Program-made: the position numbers and the translations under genes
NCBI GenBank assembly: GCA_047975195.1
Contig: JBKEDB010000005.1
Location: 157,987 to 221,986, forward strand
DNA: 64,000 bases
From: Cumulibacter sp047975195
GTDB taxonomy: Bacteria; Actinomycetota; Actinomycetes; Mycobacteriales; Antricoccaceae
Direction: 5' to 3'
Part shown: one piece after another, positions 17,761 through 27,264 of the stretch
Layout of the letters: every line of letters starts with the position of its first letter
How positions within the stretch are numbered: the first letter of the stretch is position 1
The notes under the pieces: model-generated
Seen by the model: only the letters and a program-made list of their open reading frames with translations
What the model was told of the DNA's origin: nothing
Databases searched by the model: none

Positions 17761-19149
17761 CTATGGACCTCGGTCCGCCAGTGGGTGGACGCCGCGATCA
17801 GCGTCGACGGCGTCTGTCGGCACGACGACGCGCGCCGTCGTGCCCGCGGTCGATCCAGAAATCGTGAAATCTCCACCGCCTGCCCGTACGGAGGTTTCCA
17901 CGAGTAGTAGCCCGATGTGGCCCGGTTCGGTCGCCCCGGGTGCGTACCCGATGCCGTCATCGGCGACGACCAGCGCAGCGGCGCCCTCAGCGACGGTGAC
18001 ACCGACGCCGCTGTGGCGTGCGTCGGCGTGCTTGAGCGCGTTCGTGACCAGTTCAGCCGCGGCCGGCCATAAGAGCCCGGCGACCGCGTCAGGTACCGGC
18101 GGATCGGGTTCAGAGATGCTCACCTGAGCCGACGATGATGCCCGCAATGGCAGCCGTTGCAGGTAATCGGACAATGACCGATCGCGTAGCGGAGCGAAGT
18201 CCTGCGCAATACCGCGTAGTTCGTCGGTGTCCTGTCCTAATAGGACCGCAACCCGTCGCAACATTGATGCGCGCTCCGGATCGTCCTCGCGGTCGGCCAA
18301 CGAACTGAGCGCGAGCCCGGACGCCGCCAAATCCTGTATGACGCCGTCATGCAGTTGCGCAGCAATCTGTTGGCGTGAGCGTTCGGATGCCGCAAGCCCA
18401 TACGCAAGCGCATCATGCCGTTCGCGGGCCAGTCGATCGAGCCGGCGTACGGTGCGCACGCTTAACGGAATCAGCAAGCCGCTGAGCACGATCAGCCCGA
18501 CAGCGACGATCGGAATCTGCACTCGCAACGCACCGAGGAGCGTGTCGTCCTCGTAGGTCGCTACATACAACTCTGCCCATAGACGGGATCCCTGCGAATC
18601 GGTGACGCCAACGAACACCTCTCGCATCGGCACATCCTGATCGAACCGATGCGCGTAGTCATCAGGCACGTCTCGGACAACTATTTCGTCATCCGCCAAC
18701 GCCGCTGCGAGCGACTCGTCTAGCTTCTCGGTTTGACCAACAAGACGTGGATTATCTGCATATATGAGAAGTACTTCGTCGCCTTCGACCCGCCAGATCT
18801 TGACTCGATCGATCACACCCGCGGACAACAACGGATCTAACGCCGCTTCGAGGGCGGACGAGGGCAGCTCCGCCCCGCTGAGGTTCTCTTCGGCGAGGAC
18901 GTCTTTGACCATCGAGACGCGCTCGATCGCCGCTTGGGAATAACGATCCGCCTGCACCTTGACCAGATACGCATCGAGGGCGAAGACCAACGCAATCAGC
19001 ACCACCGTGATCCCGACCGTAATCAGTAGATGGTTGCGGATCGCCCGGCCTGTTGGTCCGCTGAATGCTCGCCCCGACCACCCGGGCTTGCCGGTGTACT
19101 CGGTTGGGCGGAGACGTTCGGTCGCTTCGCGGCCGGGCGATCTAGCCAC
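17761..19149 (-). CDS. Sensor histidine kinase, NarL/HisKA_3 class
   Basis: This 462-residue membrane kinase has one transmembrane helix near residues 36-58, an extracytoplasmic sensor region of about 150 residues, and a second helix near 215-235. A HisKA_3 dimerisation domain follows, with the phospho-acceptor His in RQQIAAQLHDGVIQDLA. A HATPase_c domain has ELVTNALKHADA (N box) and VADDGIGYAPG (G1 box). Its start overlaps the end of the upstream response regulator by 8 nt, so it is its cognate partner. The stimulus is unknown; it is divergent from the iron-uptake operon, but that alone does not prove an iron link. Confidence 0.92.
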   Translation of the reverse strand: MARSPGREATERLRPTEYTGKPGWSGRAFSGPTGRAIRNHLLITVGITVVLIALVFALDAYLVKVQADRYSQAAIERVSMVKDVLAEENLSGAELPSSALEAALDPLLSAGVIDRVKIWRVEGDEVLLIYADNPRLVGQTEKLDESLAAALADDEIVVRDVPDDYAHRFDQDVPMREVFVGVTDSQGSRLWAELYVATYEDDTLLGALRVQIPIVAVGLIVLSGLLIPLSVRTVRRLDRLARERHDALAYGLAASERSRQQIAAQLHDGVIQDLAASGLALSSLADREDDPERASMLRRVAVLLGQDTDELRGIAQDFAPLRDRSLSDYLQRLPLRASSSAQVSISEPDPPVPDAVAGLLWPAAAELVTNALKHADARHSGVGVTVAEGAAALVVADDGIGYAPGATEPGHIGLLLVETSVRAGGGDFTISGSTAGTTARVVVPTDAVDADRGVHPLADRGP

Positions 19150-19765
19150 GTGGCCGCGCGCTCACGCCCGCTCGCGAGGCCACCGCGACAGCCTCCAGTT
19201 GAGAGCGGACACCAAGCTTTGCCAATACCGCTTTGATATGACCGCGCACCGTGAGCACCGACAGTCCGAGATCCGCAGCGATCCGGGTCGCGTCCTGACC
19301 GTCGACGATCCGGATCAGCACCTGACGTTCACGGTCGGTGAGCGAGCCGCCGGCGAGCGAATCTTCGGGAAACCGGTCGGCTACATGCGGCTGGTTGGGG
19401 CTGGCGTAGCTGAGAGCGGCGGTCAACGTTGACAACGACCCATCTTTAGCGAGGTAGCCGCTGACGCCGAGGTCAATCGCTCGCGCGGCCTCGGCGCGCC
19501 TGGGGTGCCCGGTCAGCAGGATGACGCGCGTGGAGTGCGCAGCGGCGAACGGCACGAGATCTACCCCGGAGCCATCCGGGAGTCGCACGTCCACGACGGC
19601 GACATCGACATGCTCGTCGATGAGTGCTTCGCGGGCCTGCGCGATCGACGACGCACTGCGGACCGTGCTGACCGATGTCATACCTCGCAGCGTAAACGCC
19701 ATGAGATCGGTGAACACCTGGTGATCGTCCACGACCAATACCGACAGTTGCTCCGTTGCCGCCAT
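19142..19765 (-). CDS. LuxR/NarL-family response regulator
   Basis: This 207-residue protein has a receiver domain (about 8-120), with acidic residues VDD, phospho-acceptor Asp in VVDVRLPDGSG, and LLTG and LAKDGS for the Thr and Lys sites. A C-terminal LuxR-type helix-turn-helix follows (LTDRERQVLIRIVDGQDATRIAADLGLSVLTVRGHIKAVLAKLG in pattern). It is translationally coupled to the kinase gene downstream and lies divergent from the EfeU gene across an IdeR-type box. Confidence 0.93.
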   Translation of the reverse strand: MAATEQLSVLVVDDHQVFTDLMAFTLRGMTSVSTVRSASSIAQAREALIDEHVDVAVVDVRLPDGSGVDLVPFAAAHSTRVILLTGHPRRAEAARAIDLGVSGYLAKDGSLSTLTAALSYASPNQPHVADRFPEDSLAGGSLTDRERQVLIRIVDGQDATRIAADLGLSVLTVRGHIKAVLAKLGVRSQLEAVAVASRAGVSARPRG

Positions 19766-19812
19766 CGACCACCTCGTCTCATCGGCTACTACCCAATCTT
19801 AGGGGTAGCGAT

Positions 19813-19831
19813 TTAGGTGAGGCGAACCTTA
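19813..19831. promoter_or_regulatory. IdeR/DtxR iron box ahead of efeUOB
   Basis: The 19-mer TTAGGTGAGGCGAACCTTA matches the IdeR/DtxR consensus TTAGGTTAGGCTAACCTAA at 16 of 19 positions. It lies about 90 bases before the EfeU start and 48 bases before the start of the divergent response regulator. It should allow repression by iron-loaded IdeR, as is well established for actinobacterial iron-uptake genes. Confidence 0.88.
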
Positions 19832-19923
19832 GTCTCGATCGGGCTGGCCTGCCCCAGCACGAGATAGGAAACCTCACGCGCCATGCTGTTGCACCTCGTC
19901 GACGCCTGCACCACGGATGCCCC

Positions 19924-21546
19924 GTGCTAGCCACTTTCGTCATCGGGCTGCGCGAGGGACTTGAGGCGGCGTTAATCGTCGGCATTATCGCGGCTTTCCT
20001 GAAACGCAATGGCACCCGAGGGGACCTACGCCGCATGTGGGTGGGCGTCGGACTCGCCATCCTGCTGTGCATTGCGGTCGGGATCGGGCTTGAGGTGCTG
20101 ACCGAGGAACTGCCGCAGCGGCAGCAGGAAATGCTCGAGTGCGTGATCGCCATCGTGGCGGTGAGCATGGTGACGGCGATGATCTTTTGGATGCGTGCGC
20201 ATTCACGCGACCTGCGCGGCGAACTCGAGGGCGCTGCCTCTGGCGCCCTGGCTCGCGGGTCGACGTACGCGCTGGTCGCGATGGCTTTTCTGGCGGTGCT
20301 GCGTGAGGGGTTTGAGACGTCGGTGTTCTTACTGGCCGCTGCGCAGAATGCCGCGAATGGGGTGATGCCGCTGCTGGGTGCGTTACTTGGCATCGCCATC
20401 GCTCTTGGCATCGGCTGGCTGATCTACCGCGGCGCCATGCACTTCAACATGGCCAAGTTCTTCACCATCACTGGCGTCTTTCTGGTGCTGGTCGCTGCCG
20501 GCCTCGTGCTGAAAACGTTCCGTGCGGCGTACGAGGCGAGCTGGTTGACCATCGGCCAGATTCCGGTTCCAGGTCTACAGGAGGTGGTCGCGAAAGGGTC
20601 GATTGCCGACGCGATTGCTGGCGGCGTCTTCGGCATCCAATCGAACCTGGTGCTGATCGAGGTCGCAGCGTACCTGCTGTACGCGGTGCCGATGCTGGCA
20701 GTCGTGCTGTGGCCGAAGAATCACCAACCGACGGCCCGCACTCTGGTGCGCGGGCTGAGCATTACCGCGGGCGTGTTCGTCTGTACCGGTGTCGTCGGGC
20801 TCCTGCTGGCTCCGTCGCCGCAGCGTGTCGCCGCGACGTCGATCACGCTCTCGGCGGTACACGCGGACGCACTGAGCGGCGAAGACTCATCCGGTCACGA
20901 CGAGCAACTGATCGTCGATGTCGTCTCCGCCGACCTCGACGAGGCAATGTTGACCCTCGGCGAGGAGTCAGTGACCATACCGTTCAATCGCCATGGAGCG
21001 GACGGCGATGAGTACCTGCTGAGCGAGTCGGCACCGTCCGATGCGGCCACAGTCTCGGATCTGACTGAGGGTCCGGCAACGCTCAGCGGTGAGCAGATCA
21101 CGGTGGTCCGCGGCCGGTATCCGGTCGGCATTACCGAAGCCGACCGCACCACCGACTTCCCGGCGACGTACACGACCACGATCGCGACGCACGTGGTGAT
21201 CGACACCGACTCGCTATCCGTGCTTGATCTCCAGCGGGTCGAGTCACTGCAGGCCTCGGTAACCCTGCCGACCGGTAACAGCGTGAGCGTCGGCGCGATC
21301 GCGACCAATACGACCCAGATGGATGACGCGTCACGCGCGGCCGGGGCCGCGGGCGCTGATGGGTACGCTGCGGACGAGCAACGCGGCGAGATTTTCGGCG
21401 CGGTTGTACCGCTGCTGAGCGCGCTGATGGCACTGGCGACCGGCGCAGCAGCGTTCGCGATCGCGCGGCGATCGGCGCGCACCACCACCGACAACGCCCC
21501 ATTCGGGGAATCCCCATCACCGACGCGAGAGAAAGAAGCCGTATGA
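19924..21546 (+). CDS. efeU: Ferrous iron permease EfeU (FTR1 family) with extra C-terminal extracytoplasmic domain
   Basis: This roughly 540-residue membrane protein carries both iron-permease motifs of the FTR1 family: REGLE in LREGLEAALIV near the start, and the second copy in VLREGFETS. About seven membrane helices span residues 1-310. An unusual region of about 170 residues, rich in Ser, Thr and Asp, follows (VHADALSGEDSS onward) and ends in a last membrane helix and a basic tail. The GTG at 19924 fits homologues, which begin one or two residues before this hydrophobic stretch; upstream in-frame sequence is not family-like. The stop overlaps the ATG of efeO. It should import iron together with EfeO and EfeB. 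Confidence 0.92.
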   Translation: MLATFVIGLREGLEAALIVGIIAAFLKRNGTRGDLRRMWVGVGLAILLCIAVGIGLEVLTEELPQRQQEMLECVIAIVAVSMVTAMIFWMRAHSRDLRGELEGAASGALARGSTYALVAMAFLAVLREGFETSVFLLAAAQNAANGVMPLLGALLGIAIALGIGWLIYRGAMHFNMAKFFTITGVFLVLVAAGLVLKTFRAAYEASWLTIGQIPVPGLQEVVAKGSIADAIAGGVFGIQSNLVLIEVAAYLLYAVPMLAVVLWPKNHQPTARTLVRGLSITAGVFVCTGVVGLLLAPSPQRVAATSITLSAVHADALSGEDSSGHDEQLIVDVVSADLDEAMLTLGEESVTIPFNRHGADGDEYLLSESAPSDAATVSDLTEGPATLSGEQITVVRGRYPVGITEADRTTDFPATYTTTIATHVVIDTDSLSVLDLQRVESLQASVTLPTGNSVSVGAIATNTTQMDDASRAAGAAGADGYAADEQRGEIFGAVVPLLSALMALATGAAAFAIARRSARTTTDNAPFGESPSPTREKEAV

Positions 21547-22736
21547 ACCGCACGACCCGATCCCTGCTGCCGCTGACCGTGGCCGCATCGCTGCTGTTGA
21601 GCGGATGTGGATCCGACTCTGATAGCTCGTCCGAGAAGAAGTCCGACGGTTCGTCGTCCGGCACCATCGAGATCACGGTCAGTGAAGCCGATGGCTGTGT
21701 TGCCGAACCCGACACGGCACCGGCAGGTGCGCTGACCTTCCACGTAACGAATGTCGACGCCGCCGGCGTCACCGAGGTAGAGGTCGTTTCCGATCAGCGC
21801 ATCCGCGGCGAAAAGGAGAACCTGGCGCCCGGTTTCGACGCGACGTTCTCGGCAAAGCTCGACGGCGGCCAGTACGAGATCTACTGCCCCGGCGCCACCA
21901 CCGAGAAGGTGCCCTTCACCGTCACCGGTGAAGCTCCGCAGACCAGCGATGATCTGAGCGTGCTGCTGCAGCAGGCGACGGTGGATTACGCCGAGTACAT
22001 CGACACGCAGGTCGGTGCGCTGCAGGAGTCTCTGCCGGCGCTGGTCGATGCGATCGCCGACGGTGATCTGGAGGCGGCGAAAATCGCGTACGCGAACTCG
22101 CGGGTGTTCTACGAGAAGATCGAGCCGGTCGCTGAGTCGTTCGGCGACCTCGACCCTGCGATCGACCTGCGCGAGGGCGACGTTGCCGCTGGCGAGGACT
22201 GGACCGGCTTCCATCCGATCGAGAAGGCGCTGTGGATCGATGGCTCCACCGATGGTCTTGAGGAACTGACCACCAAGTTGACCGCCGACGTCGATGACCT
22301 CAAGGGCCGCACCGAGGAGCTGTCGAAGAACACAAAGGCCGATAGCGCGGACGGCGACCGGTACCTGCCGGATGAGATCGCCAACGGCGCGGTGGCGCTG
22401 CTCGACGAAGTACAGCAGTCCAAGATCACCGGCGAGGAGGAGGCGTACTCACACCTGGACATCGTGGACTTCCAGGCAAACGTGGAGGGTTCGCTGCAGG
22501 CGTTCGCAACACTGAAGCCGGCGCTGGATCAGATCGACGAAACACTGGTGCCGACGATTTCGGACAAGTTCGACCTGCTGGTCGCCGAGGTAGAACAGCT
22601 GAAGGATCCGGATTCGCTGGGCGGATACGTCGCCTACGACAAGGTCACCGACGCGCAGAAGAAGACACTCACGGACAGCCTGCTGGCCGTCATCGAGCCG
22701 CTGTCGACGATCTCGTCGAAGGTCGCCAACGCGTAA
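21543..22736 (+). CDS. efeO: Iron-uptake lipoprotein EfeO (cupredoxin plus M75 domain)
   Basis: This 397-residue protein has a lipoprotein signal (hydrophobic stretch, then LLLSGC with the lipid-attached Cys near residue 22) and a Ser/Asp linker. An N-terminal cupredoxin-like domain (about 38-130) precedes an M75 imelysin-like domain (about 140-397) with the metal-site segment FHPIEKALW (HxxE). It is the extracytoplasmic iron-binding component of EfeUOB. Its ATG overlaps the efeU stop (ATGA), and efeB follows after 3 bases. Confidence 0.94.
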   Translation: MNRTTRSLLPLTVAASLLLSGCGSDSDSSSEKKSDGSSSGTIEITVSEADGCVAEPDTAPAGALTFHVTNVDAAGVTEVEVVSDQRIRGEKENLAPGFDATFSAKLDGGQYEIYCPGATTEKVPFTVTGEAPQTSDDLSVLLQQATVDYAEYIDTQVGALQESLPALVDAIADGDLEAAKIAYANSRVFYEKIEPVAESFGDLDPAIDLREGDVAAGEDWTGFHPIEKALWIDGSTDGLEELTTKLTADVDDLKGRTEELSKNTKADSADGDRYLPDEIANGAVALLDEVQQSKITGEEEAYSHLDIVDFQANVEGSLQAFATLKPALDQIDETLVPTISDKFDLLVAEVEQLKDPDSLGGYVAYDKVTDAQKKTLTDSLLAVIEPLSTISSKVANA

Positions 22737-22739
22737 GAC

Positions 22740-24008
22740 ATGGCTACATCTGATTCGTTCCGGTCCTCGCGCCGCTCGTTCCTGGGCGGCGCGGGGTTGG
22801 TCTTCGGCGGCGCTCTCGCAGGCGGGATAGCAGCCCAGGGTCTCGCGCCGGGCACGTCGACCGGTTCGCCTGCCGGATCCGCGGCCGATTCGACCGTTCC
22901 GTTCTTCGGCGATCATCAGGCGGGTGTGAGCACCGCTGCGCAGGACCGGCTGATGTTTGCGGCGCTCGATGTCACCACGACGAGTACCGAGGACCTGACG
23001 CACTTGCTCGGCCGCTGGGCGGCGATGGCGAGCAGGTTCACCCAGGGCGAGCAGGTATCGGCAGCACCGGAGCGGGCCGACGTACCGCCGAAGGACACCG
23101 GTGAAACTCTGGACATGCCGCCGGAGCAGTTGACCATCACGGTCGGGTTCGGGCCCGGACTATTCGATGATCGGTTCGGGTTGTCATCGCGGATGCCCGC
23201 GGCGCTGACGCCGCTGGATCCGTTGCCCGGCGATCAGGTGCTGGATCCGGCGATCAGCGGCGGAGACCTGTGCATTCAAGCGTGCGCCAACGATCCGCAG
23301 GTGGTTTTTCACGCAGTACGCAACATGGTGCGTGCGGCCCGTGGCGTGGCGGTGCTGCGCTGGTCGCAACTTGGCTTCGGACGTGCGTCGGCCACCGGTT
23401 CCGGTCAGTCGACTCCGCGGAACCTGTTTGGCTTCAAAGACGGAACCAACAACATCAAGTCAGACGATACGGCAGCACTTTCCGATTATGTATGGGTTGG
23501 CGACGACACCGATCAACCGTGGATGACCGGTGGAACGTATCTCGTGGCGCGCAAGATCCGAATGGAGATCGAGTCGTGGGACGCTGATTTCCTCGCGGAT
23601 CAGGAGCGTATCTTCGCCCGGGTGAAGTCCACCGGCGCACCGTTGACCGGGTCGGGCGAGTTCGATCCGGTTGATTTCGGTGCGACATCCGGCGGCGAGC
23701 CGGTGATCGATCCGAACTCGCACGTTGCCTTGGCGGCGCCGCAACTCAATGGCGGGGTACGGATCCTGCGCCGAGGATACAACTACACCGACGGTCAGCA
23801 CGCCGGTAACGGAAAACTTGACGCGGGGTTGTTCTTCATCTGCTTCCAGCAGGATCCACACACTCAGTTCGCCGTCCTGCAGGAGAAGTTGGGCAAGTCC
23901 GATTTAATGAACGAGTACATCGCGCACGTGTCCTCGGGCGTGTGGGCCGTTCCCCCTGGACTGTCGGAGCCCGGAGATTGGTACGGCAAGAAGCTCTTCA
24001 GCGCGTGA
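22740..24008 (+). CDS. efeB: Deferrochelatase/DyP-type peroxidase EfeB (Tat-exported)
   Basis: This 422-residue haem peroxidase opens with a twin-arginine signal (SSRRSFLGGAGLVFGG, cleavage near residue 35-45). The DyP hallmark GFKDGTNN carries the distal Asp. Later, NSHVALAAP holds the likely proximal His, followed by RGYNYTDG, also conserved. It is exported folded with haem and works with EfeO and EfeU, probably oxidising ferrous iron or handling haem iron. It ends the operon. Confidence 0.95.
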   Translation: MATSDSFRSSRRSFLGGAGLVFGGALAGGIAAQGLAPGTSTGSPAGSAADSTVPFFGDHQAGVSTAAQDRLMFAALDVTTTSTEDLTHLLGRWAAMASRFTQGEQVSAAPERADVPPKDTGETLDMPPEQLTITVGFGPGLFDDRFGLSSRMPAALTPLDPLPGDQVLDPAISGGDLCIQACANDPQVVFHAVRNMVRAARGVAVLRWSQLGFGRASATGSGQSTPRNLFGFKDGTNNIKSDDTAALSDYVWVGDDTDQPWMTGGTYLVARKIRMEIESWDADFLADQERIFARVKSTGAPLTGSGEFDPVDFGATSGGEPVIDPNSHVALAAPQLNGGVRILRRGYNYTDGQHAGNGKLDAGLFFICFQQDPHTQFAVLQEKLGKSDLMNEYIAHVSSGVWAVPPGLSEPGDWYGKKLFSA

Positions 24009-24038
24009 TCCGCTTCACCACCGATCCGCTTCACCACC
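24007..24038. repeat. Tandem 16-bp duplication
   Basis: GATCCGCTTCACCACC occurs twice in perfect tandem, the first copy overlapping the efeB stop codon. The remaining intergenic sequence to 24287 shows no supported gene. Confidence 0.8.
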
Positions 24039-24287
24039 GCAGGCTGCTCCCCGCGAGTCGCCTCCGCTGGTGGAGGGAAATCAGCCCCTGGCGGACTCGT
24101 TTGCCCCAGGTCTGATGCGCCGGCCCAACTTTCGTCGTCGTTGACATGGTTGGCGCCTAACGCGATGACGCACTTCCCCTCGTGCGGACGCTTGCCGAAT
24201 CCGGAGTTCGCTAGACCAATCTCCGGGAAAATTACTCATCCAGCACTGCGGATGCGCCTGCAGGGCCTGGCCGCCTGGCCCTGGCGC

Positions 24288-24881
24288 TCAACGCGGTCGG
24301 ATCCCCGCGAGATAAACACGCACGAGCCAGGATTCCAGATCCGGTATCTCCTGGAGAACCAGCGCGGGGATCGGCCTTGACAATAGGCCGAGGCCAACCT
24401 GAAATGTGAACGGGTCCACGGACTTATCGACCAGCCCATGCGACTTGGCTCGGTCAACCACCTGAGTGATCGCAGCGATAACCCCGCGACGGGTGCCTGA
24501 CACGCTCGCCATGAACTCGTCGTCATTCTGACGCAGGTCAGCGATCACCGGGAATACGGAGCCGAGGCGCAATTCGAATATCTCAGTGGCGAATCGCCTC
24601 CACCCCTCCTCGGGAGACGTGTCGAGTGCGACCGCGCCCCGTTCGCACACGGCAATGATCCGGGCGGCAATCGACTGCAGCAGGGCGCGTTCAAGGGCGC
24701 GCGGATCGGCGAAGTTTCGATACAGCGTTGCGATGCCGACCCCGGCACGATGAGCGACGGTGCTCATTGGCGGACGGTCGCCGCGCTCGGCATACAGCTG
24801 GAGCGCGGCGTCGATGATCTTCGCCCGGTTCGCTTGCGCATCGGCTCGCACTGCACTGACCACCCTTCTATCCGGTCGCAT
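24288..24881 (-). CDS. TetR family transcriptional regulator
   Basis: This 197-residue protein has an N-terminal TetR helix-turn-helix (RAKIIDAALQLYAERGDRPP, then STVAHRAGVGIATLYRNFADPRAL in pattern) and a helical ligand domain. It is divergent from a membrane protein gene at 24974, with a 22-bp palindrome between them, so it probably represses that gene and itself. The ligand is unknown. Confidence 0.92.
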   Translation of the reverse strand: MRPDRRVVSAVRADAQANRAKIIDAALQLYAERGDRPPMSTVAHRAGVGIATLYRNFADPRALERALLQSIAARIIAVCERGAVALDTSPEEGWRRFATEIFELRLGSVFPVIADLRQNDDEFMASVSGTRRGVIAAITQVVDRAKSHGLVDKSVDPFTFQVGLGLLSRPIPALVLQEIPDLESWLVRVYLAGIRPR

Positions 24882-24910
24882 CCGTTGACCGCCCTCTGTG
24901 CGGAGGATTA

Positions 24911-24932
24911 TACTCCGAATATATCCGGAGTA
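24911..24932. promoter_or_regulatory. Palindromic operator for the adjacent TetR regulator
   Basis: TACTCCG and CGGAGTA flank an 8-bp AT-rich centre, placed between the divergent TetR and membrane protein genes. Size and place suit a TetR operator. Confidence 0.7.
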
Positions 24933-24973
24933 CTCTTTTCCACTTACGCCGTGGAGTCATCCAGGGAGGAACG

Positions 24974-26008
24974 ATGAGCGAACAGCTCACGACTACCGAA
25001 ACATCGGCTGGGCCCACCACCGTGGACACCGCCGACCAATCGCCAACAGCCGAGAACGACAAACTCGGCAAGCTCATCGGCATCATCCTGGGGCTCACCG
25101 TGATGATCGGCGCGATGTTGCTCGCCTTCGCGACTCCCCAACTCAACTCCGGGGCGCGCGACCTTCCGTTAGCCGTCAGCGGCAACCCTCAAGCCATCGA
25201 GCAGGTCACTGCGCAGTTAGCGCAAGGCGCGGCGGATACCTTCGACATCACCACCTATGCCACGGCTGATGAGGGCGCCGAGGCGATCAAGAACCGCGAC
25301 GCGGTCGGCGGAATCGCCCTCACCGGTGACGGCGTGACGATCCAGACCGCAGCCGGCGCGGGGGCGTCGTACAAGATGGTGCTGACGAGCATCGGCGCAC
25401 AGTTGGAGGCGGCCGGGCAGCAAGTCACATACGTGGAGTTGGCGCCCACTACGGCGGACGATCCGAGCGGGAATGCGCTCGTCACCCTCGGCATGCCCCT
25501 GATCTTCGGCGGAATGGCCGGCGGCGCCGTACTCTACCTCATATACAAGGGATCGCTACGAAACCGACTGCTCGGCGCAACCGCGTTCGCGATCACCGGC
25601 GGGCTCGCCGCGACCGCAATCCTGCAGTATGGCTTCGGTGCGTTCGATGGGGATTACTGGTTAACCAGCCTTGCCGTTACTGCCGGGATCATGGCGATCT
25701 CGTACCTCATTCTCGGACTCTCCTCGATCATCGGTTACGCCGGTCTAGGCATCGTGGCGGTGCTGATGATGTTTGTGTCCAACCCACTGTCGGGCTTGGC
25801 CACCGGACCAGACTGGTTGCCGGCATTCTGGGGCGACCTCGGCCAGTTCCTACCGGTCGGCGCTGCAGGAACTGCGATCCGTTCAAGTGTCTACTTCGAC
25901 GGCGCCGGAGCGACGCAGGCGTGGATCGTGCTCGCGTGCTGGATCGCCCTCGGACTCGGCCTCGCGGTACTTGGTGCTCGACGCCGGGTACCGGTCTCCG
26001 CGCACTGA
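24974..26008 (+). CDS. Membrane protein with ABC-2/YhgE-like layout
   Basis: This 344-residue protein has a Thr-rich cytoplasmic tail, one membrane helix near residues 35-55, and an extracytoplasmic domain of about 110 residues (ATPQLNSGARDLPLAVSGNP onward). Five or six further helices follow. This is the layout of YhgE/Pip or ABC-2-type permease-like proteins. GGAGG precedes the ATG. No ATPase gene is adjacent, so an ABC exporter role is not shown. It is probably under control of the divergent TetR protein; such pairs often respond to toxic compounds. Confidence 0.75.
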   Translation: MSEQLTTTETSAGPTTVDTADQSPTAENDKLGKLIGIILGLTVMIGAMLLAFATPQLNSGARDLPLAVSGNPQAIEQVTAQLAQGAADTFDITTYATADEGAEAIKNRDAVGGIALTGDGVTIQTAAGAGASYKMVLTSIGAQLEAAGQQVTYVELAPTTADDPSGNALVTLGMPLIFGGMAGGAVLYLIYKGSLRNRLLGATAFAITGGLAATAILQYGFGAFDGDYWLTSLAVTAGIMAISYLILGLSSIIGYAGLGIVAVLMMFVSNPLSGLATGPDWLPAFWGDLGQFLPVGAAGTAIRSSVYFDGAGATQAWIVLACWIALGLGLAVLGARRRVPVSAH

Positions 26009-26129
26009 ACGATCACGGCGCTCTTGCCGCAGGTTCGCACCGCAAATCCACCGAAGAGGTCCCGGTTTGAGGGCGTACGTCCGGTCGTCCGTACCCTTGC
26101 CCGGCAGGTCCGCCGAGGAAGTCCACCGG

Positions 26130-26711
26130 CTAGAAGCCGTACGTCCGATCCTCCACGCCCTTCACCTGATTGACCCAGGCATTAAAGGGATCGGGCTCGG
26201 GGAAACTCCAATGTTCCGGAACCTCGACGCCGAATTCGGTCGCTATCCATCCGCGGAACTTAGCGTGCGCCTCAACCGACTCTTCCTCGACGGGCTTGCC
26301 AACGATGAACTCGCCAACCTCGTCGTACCCAACGGCCACAAGCCGCAAGAAATCCACAGCGTTATCGGCGAGCAAGCTCACTGCGCCGTCCGACCCGAGC
26401 GCACCGATACGGACGTCGCCGGCGTCGTCGAGCCACAGCACCCCCAAACCACCAGACCCGTCGAGCTCAGCAAATGGCGCTAGCCGGTCATAACCAGCCT
26501 CTTCCGGTTCGAACCAACCCCCGAGTGACGCCGACGGCGTAAATACCACGCCGAGTTGCGCGTCACCGGCATATGGCGTCAGGAAGTAGCCGTGATCGTT
26601 CTGCAGCCCCCAGCCCTGAGCTTCCATCCAGGTAAACGCACGTTCCAGTGGTTCGGGGATCGAGAGGCCTGCGGGCAGTGTTGGCGTAAGTTCCTCAGCG
26701 AATCGCGACAT
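26130..26711 (-). CDS. Hypothetical protein
   Basis: This 193-residue acidic, soluble protein has no signal peptide or membrane helix. It has an aromatic-rich mixed alpha/beta pattern: FLTPYAGDAQLGVVF, then GGLGVLWLDDAGDVRIGALGSDG, then DNAVDFLRLVAVGYDEVGEF, and a C-terminal WIATEFGVEVPEHW. The order of strands and the late helix with L-R-L recall SMI1/KNR4 (SUKH) proteins, but I cannot claim that family. It stands alone; its neighbour on the same strand is a DUF3995 protein. Confidence 0.65.
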   Translation of the reverse strand: MSRFAEELTPTLPAGLSIPEPLERAFTWMEAQGWGLQNDHGYFLTPYAGDAQLGVVFTPSASLGGWFEPEEAGYDRLAPFAELDGSGGLGVLWLDDAGDVRIGALGSDGAVSLLADNAVDFLRLVAVGYDEVGEFIVGKPVEEESVEAHAKFRGWIATEFGVEVPEHWSFPEPDPFNAWVNQVKGVEDRTYGF

Positions 26712-26759
26712 CCCATCAGCATAGGCAAAACGTCGTCCTTGACCGCGCCGAGTGGCGAC

Positions 26760-27203
26760 TCAGCTGGCCGCCCCTGTCCGCCCTGTGGACCTGGCTGCGA
26801 GCACGGCAACGCCAAGAAGCCCGCGCAGCGGGCGATAGTAGATATCGTCGAGTCGTCGGAACCGCGCATCGGCCAACGGCATACCTAACGCCCTTAGCGC
26901 CCGGTTTCCGCCGAGCACGGCGCGCCCCAGTGGACCCACTCCCAGGGCTCGGCGGCCAAGAGTGACGGCACGGCCATCCCCCATCAGACCCGCGGCGGCC
27001 ACACCACCGATGGCCAACGTTGCTCCGACTGCGGCGGTCGGGACAGCGGGCGGGAACTCCGTCGAACCGGCGGTCGCAACAGCAAGACTCCTGCGATCGC
27101 GCGCCGGCCAGGAAGATCCGAGCGCCCATGAAAGATGCAGCGCCCCGACGGATGCGAGACCCATGCTCGCGATCGCGCGCGAGGCACCAGCAACGATATT
27201 CAT
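26760..27203 (-). CDS. DUF3995 family membrane protein
   Basis: This 147-residue protein has about four hydrophobic segments and the GALHLSWALGSSWP segment in its first helix that marks DUF3995. The C-terminal part has RFRRLDDIYYRPL followed by a final helix, also typical. Function is unknown. The ATG is at 27203; the sequence upstream carries a 33-bp tandem repeat. Confidence 0.8.
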   Translation of the reverse strand: MNIVAGASRAIASMGLASVGALHLSWALGSSWPARDRRSLAVATAGSTEFPPAVPTAAVGATLAIGGVAAAGLMGDGRAVTLGRRALGVGPLGRAVLGGNRALRALGMPLADARFRRLDDIYYRPLRGLLGVAVLAARSTGRTGAAS

Positions 27204-27264
27204 GCCGGTACTCTACGGCGCGGCCTGCCCTCGATATCGCTCACCAATCAGTGAGCCCGCGCTA

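Noticed and set aside
20895..22214. A 439-codon minus-strand ORF across efeU and efeO
   Set aside because: It is antisense to two clearly recognised genes and has no ribosome site or family similarity.
24141..24380. A 79-codon plus-strand ORF overlapping the TetR end
   Set aside because: It is partly antisense to the TetR gene, has no ribosome site and no recognisable sequence.
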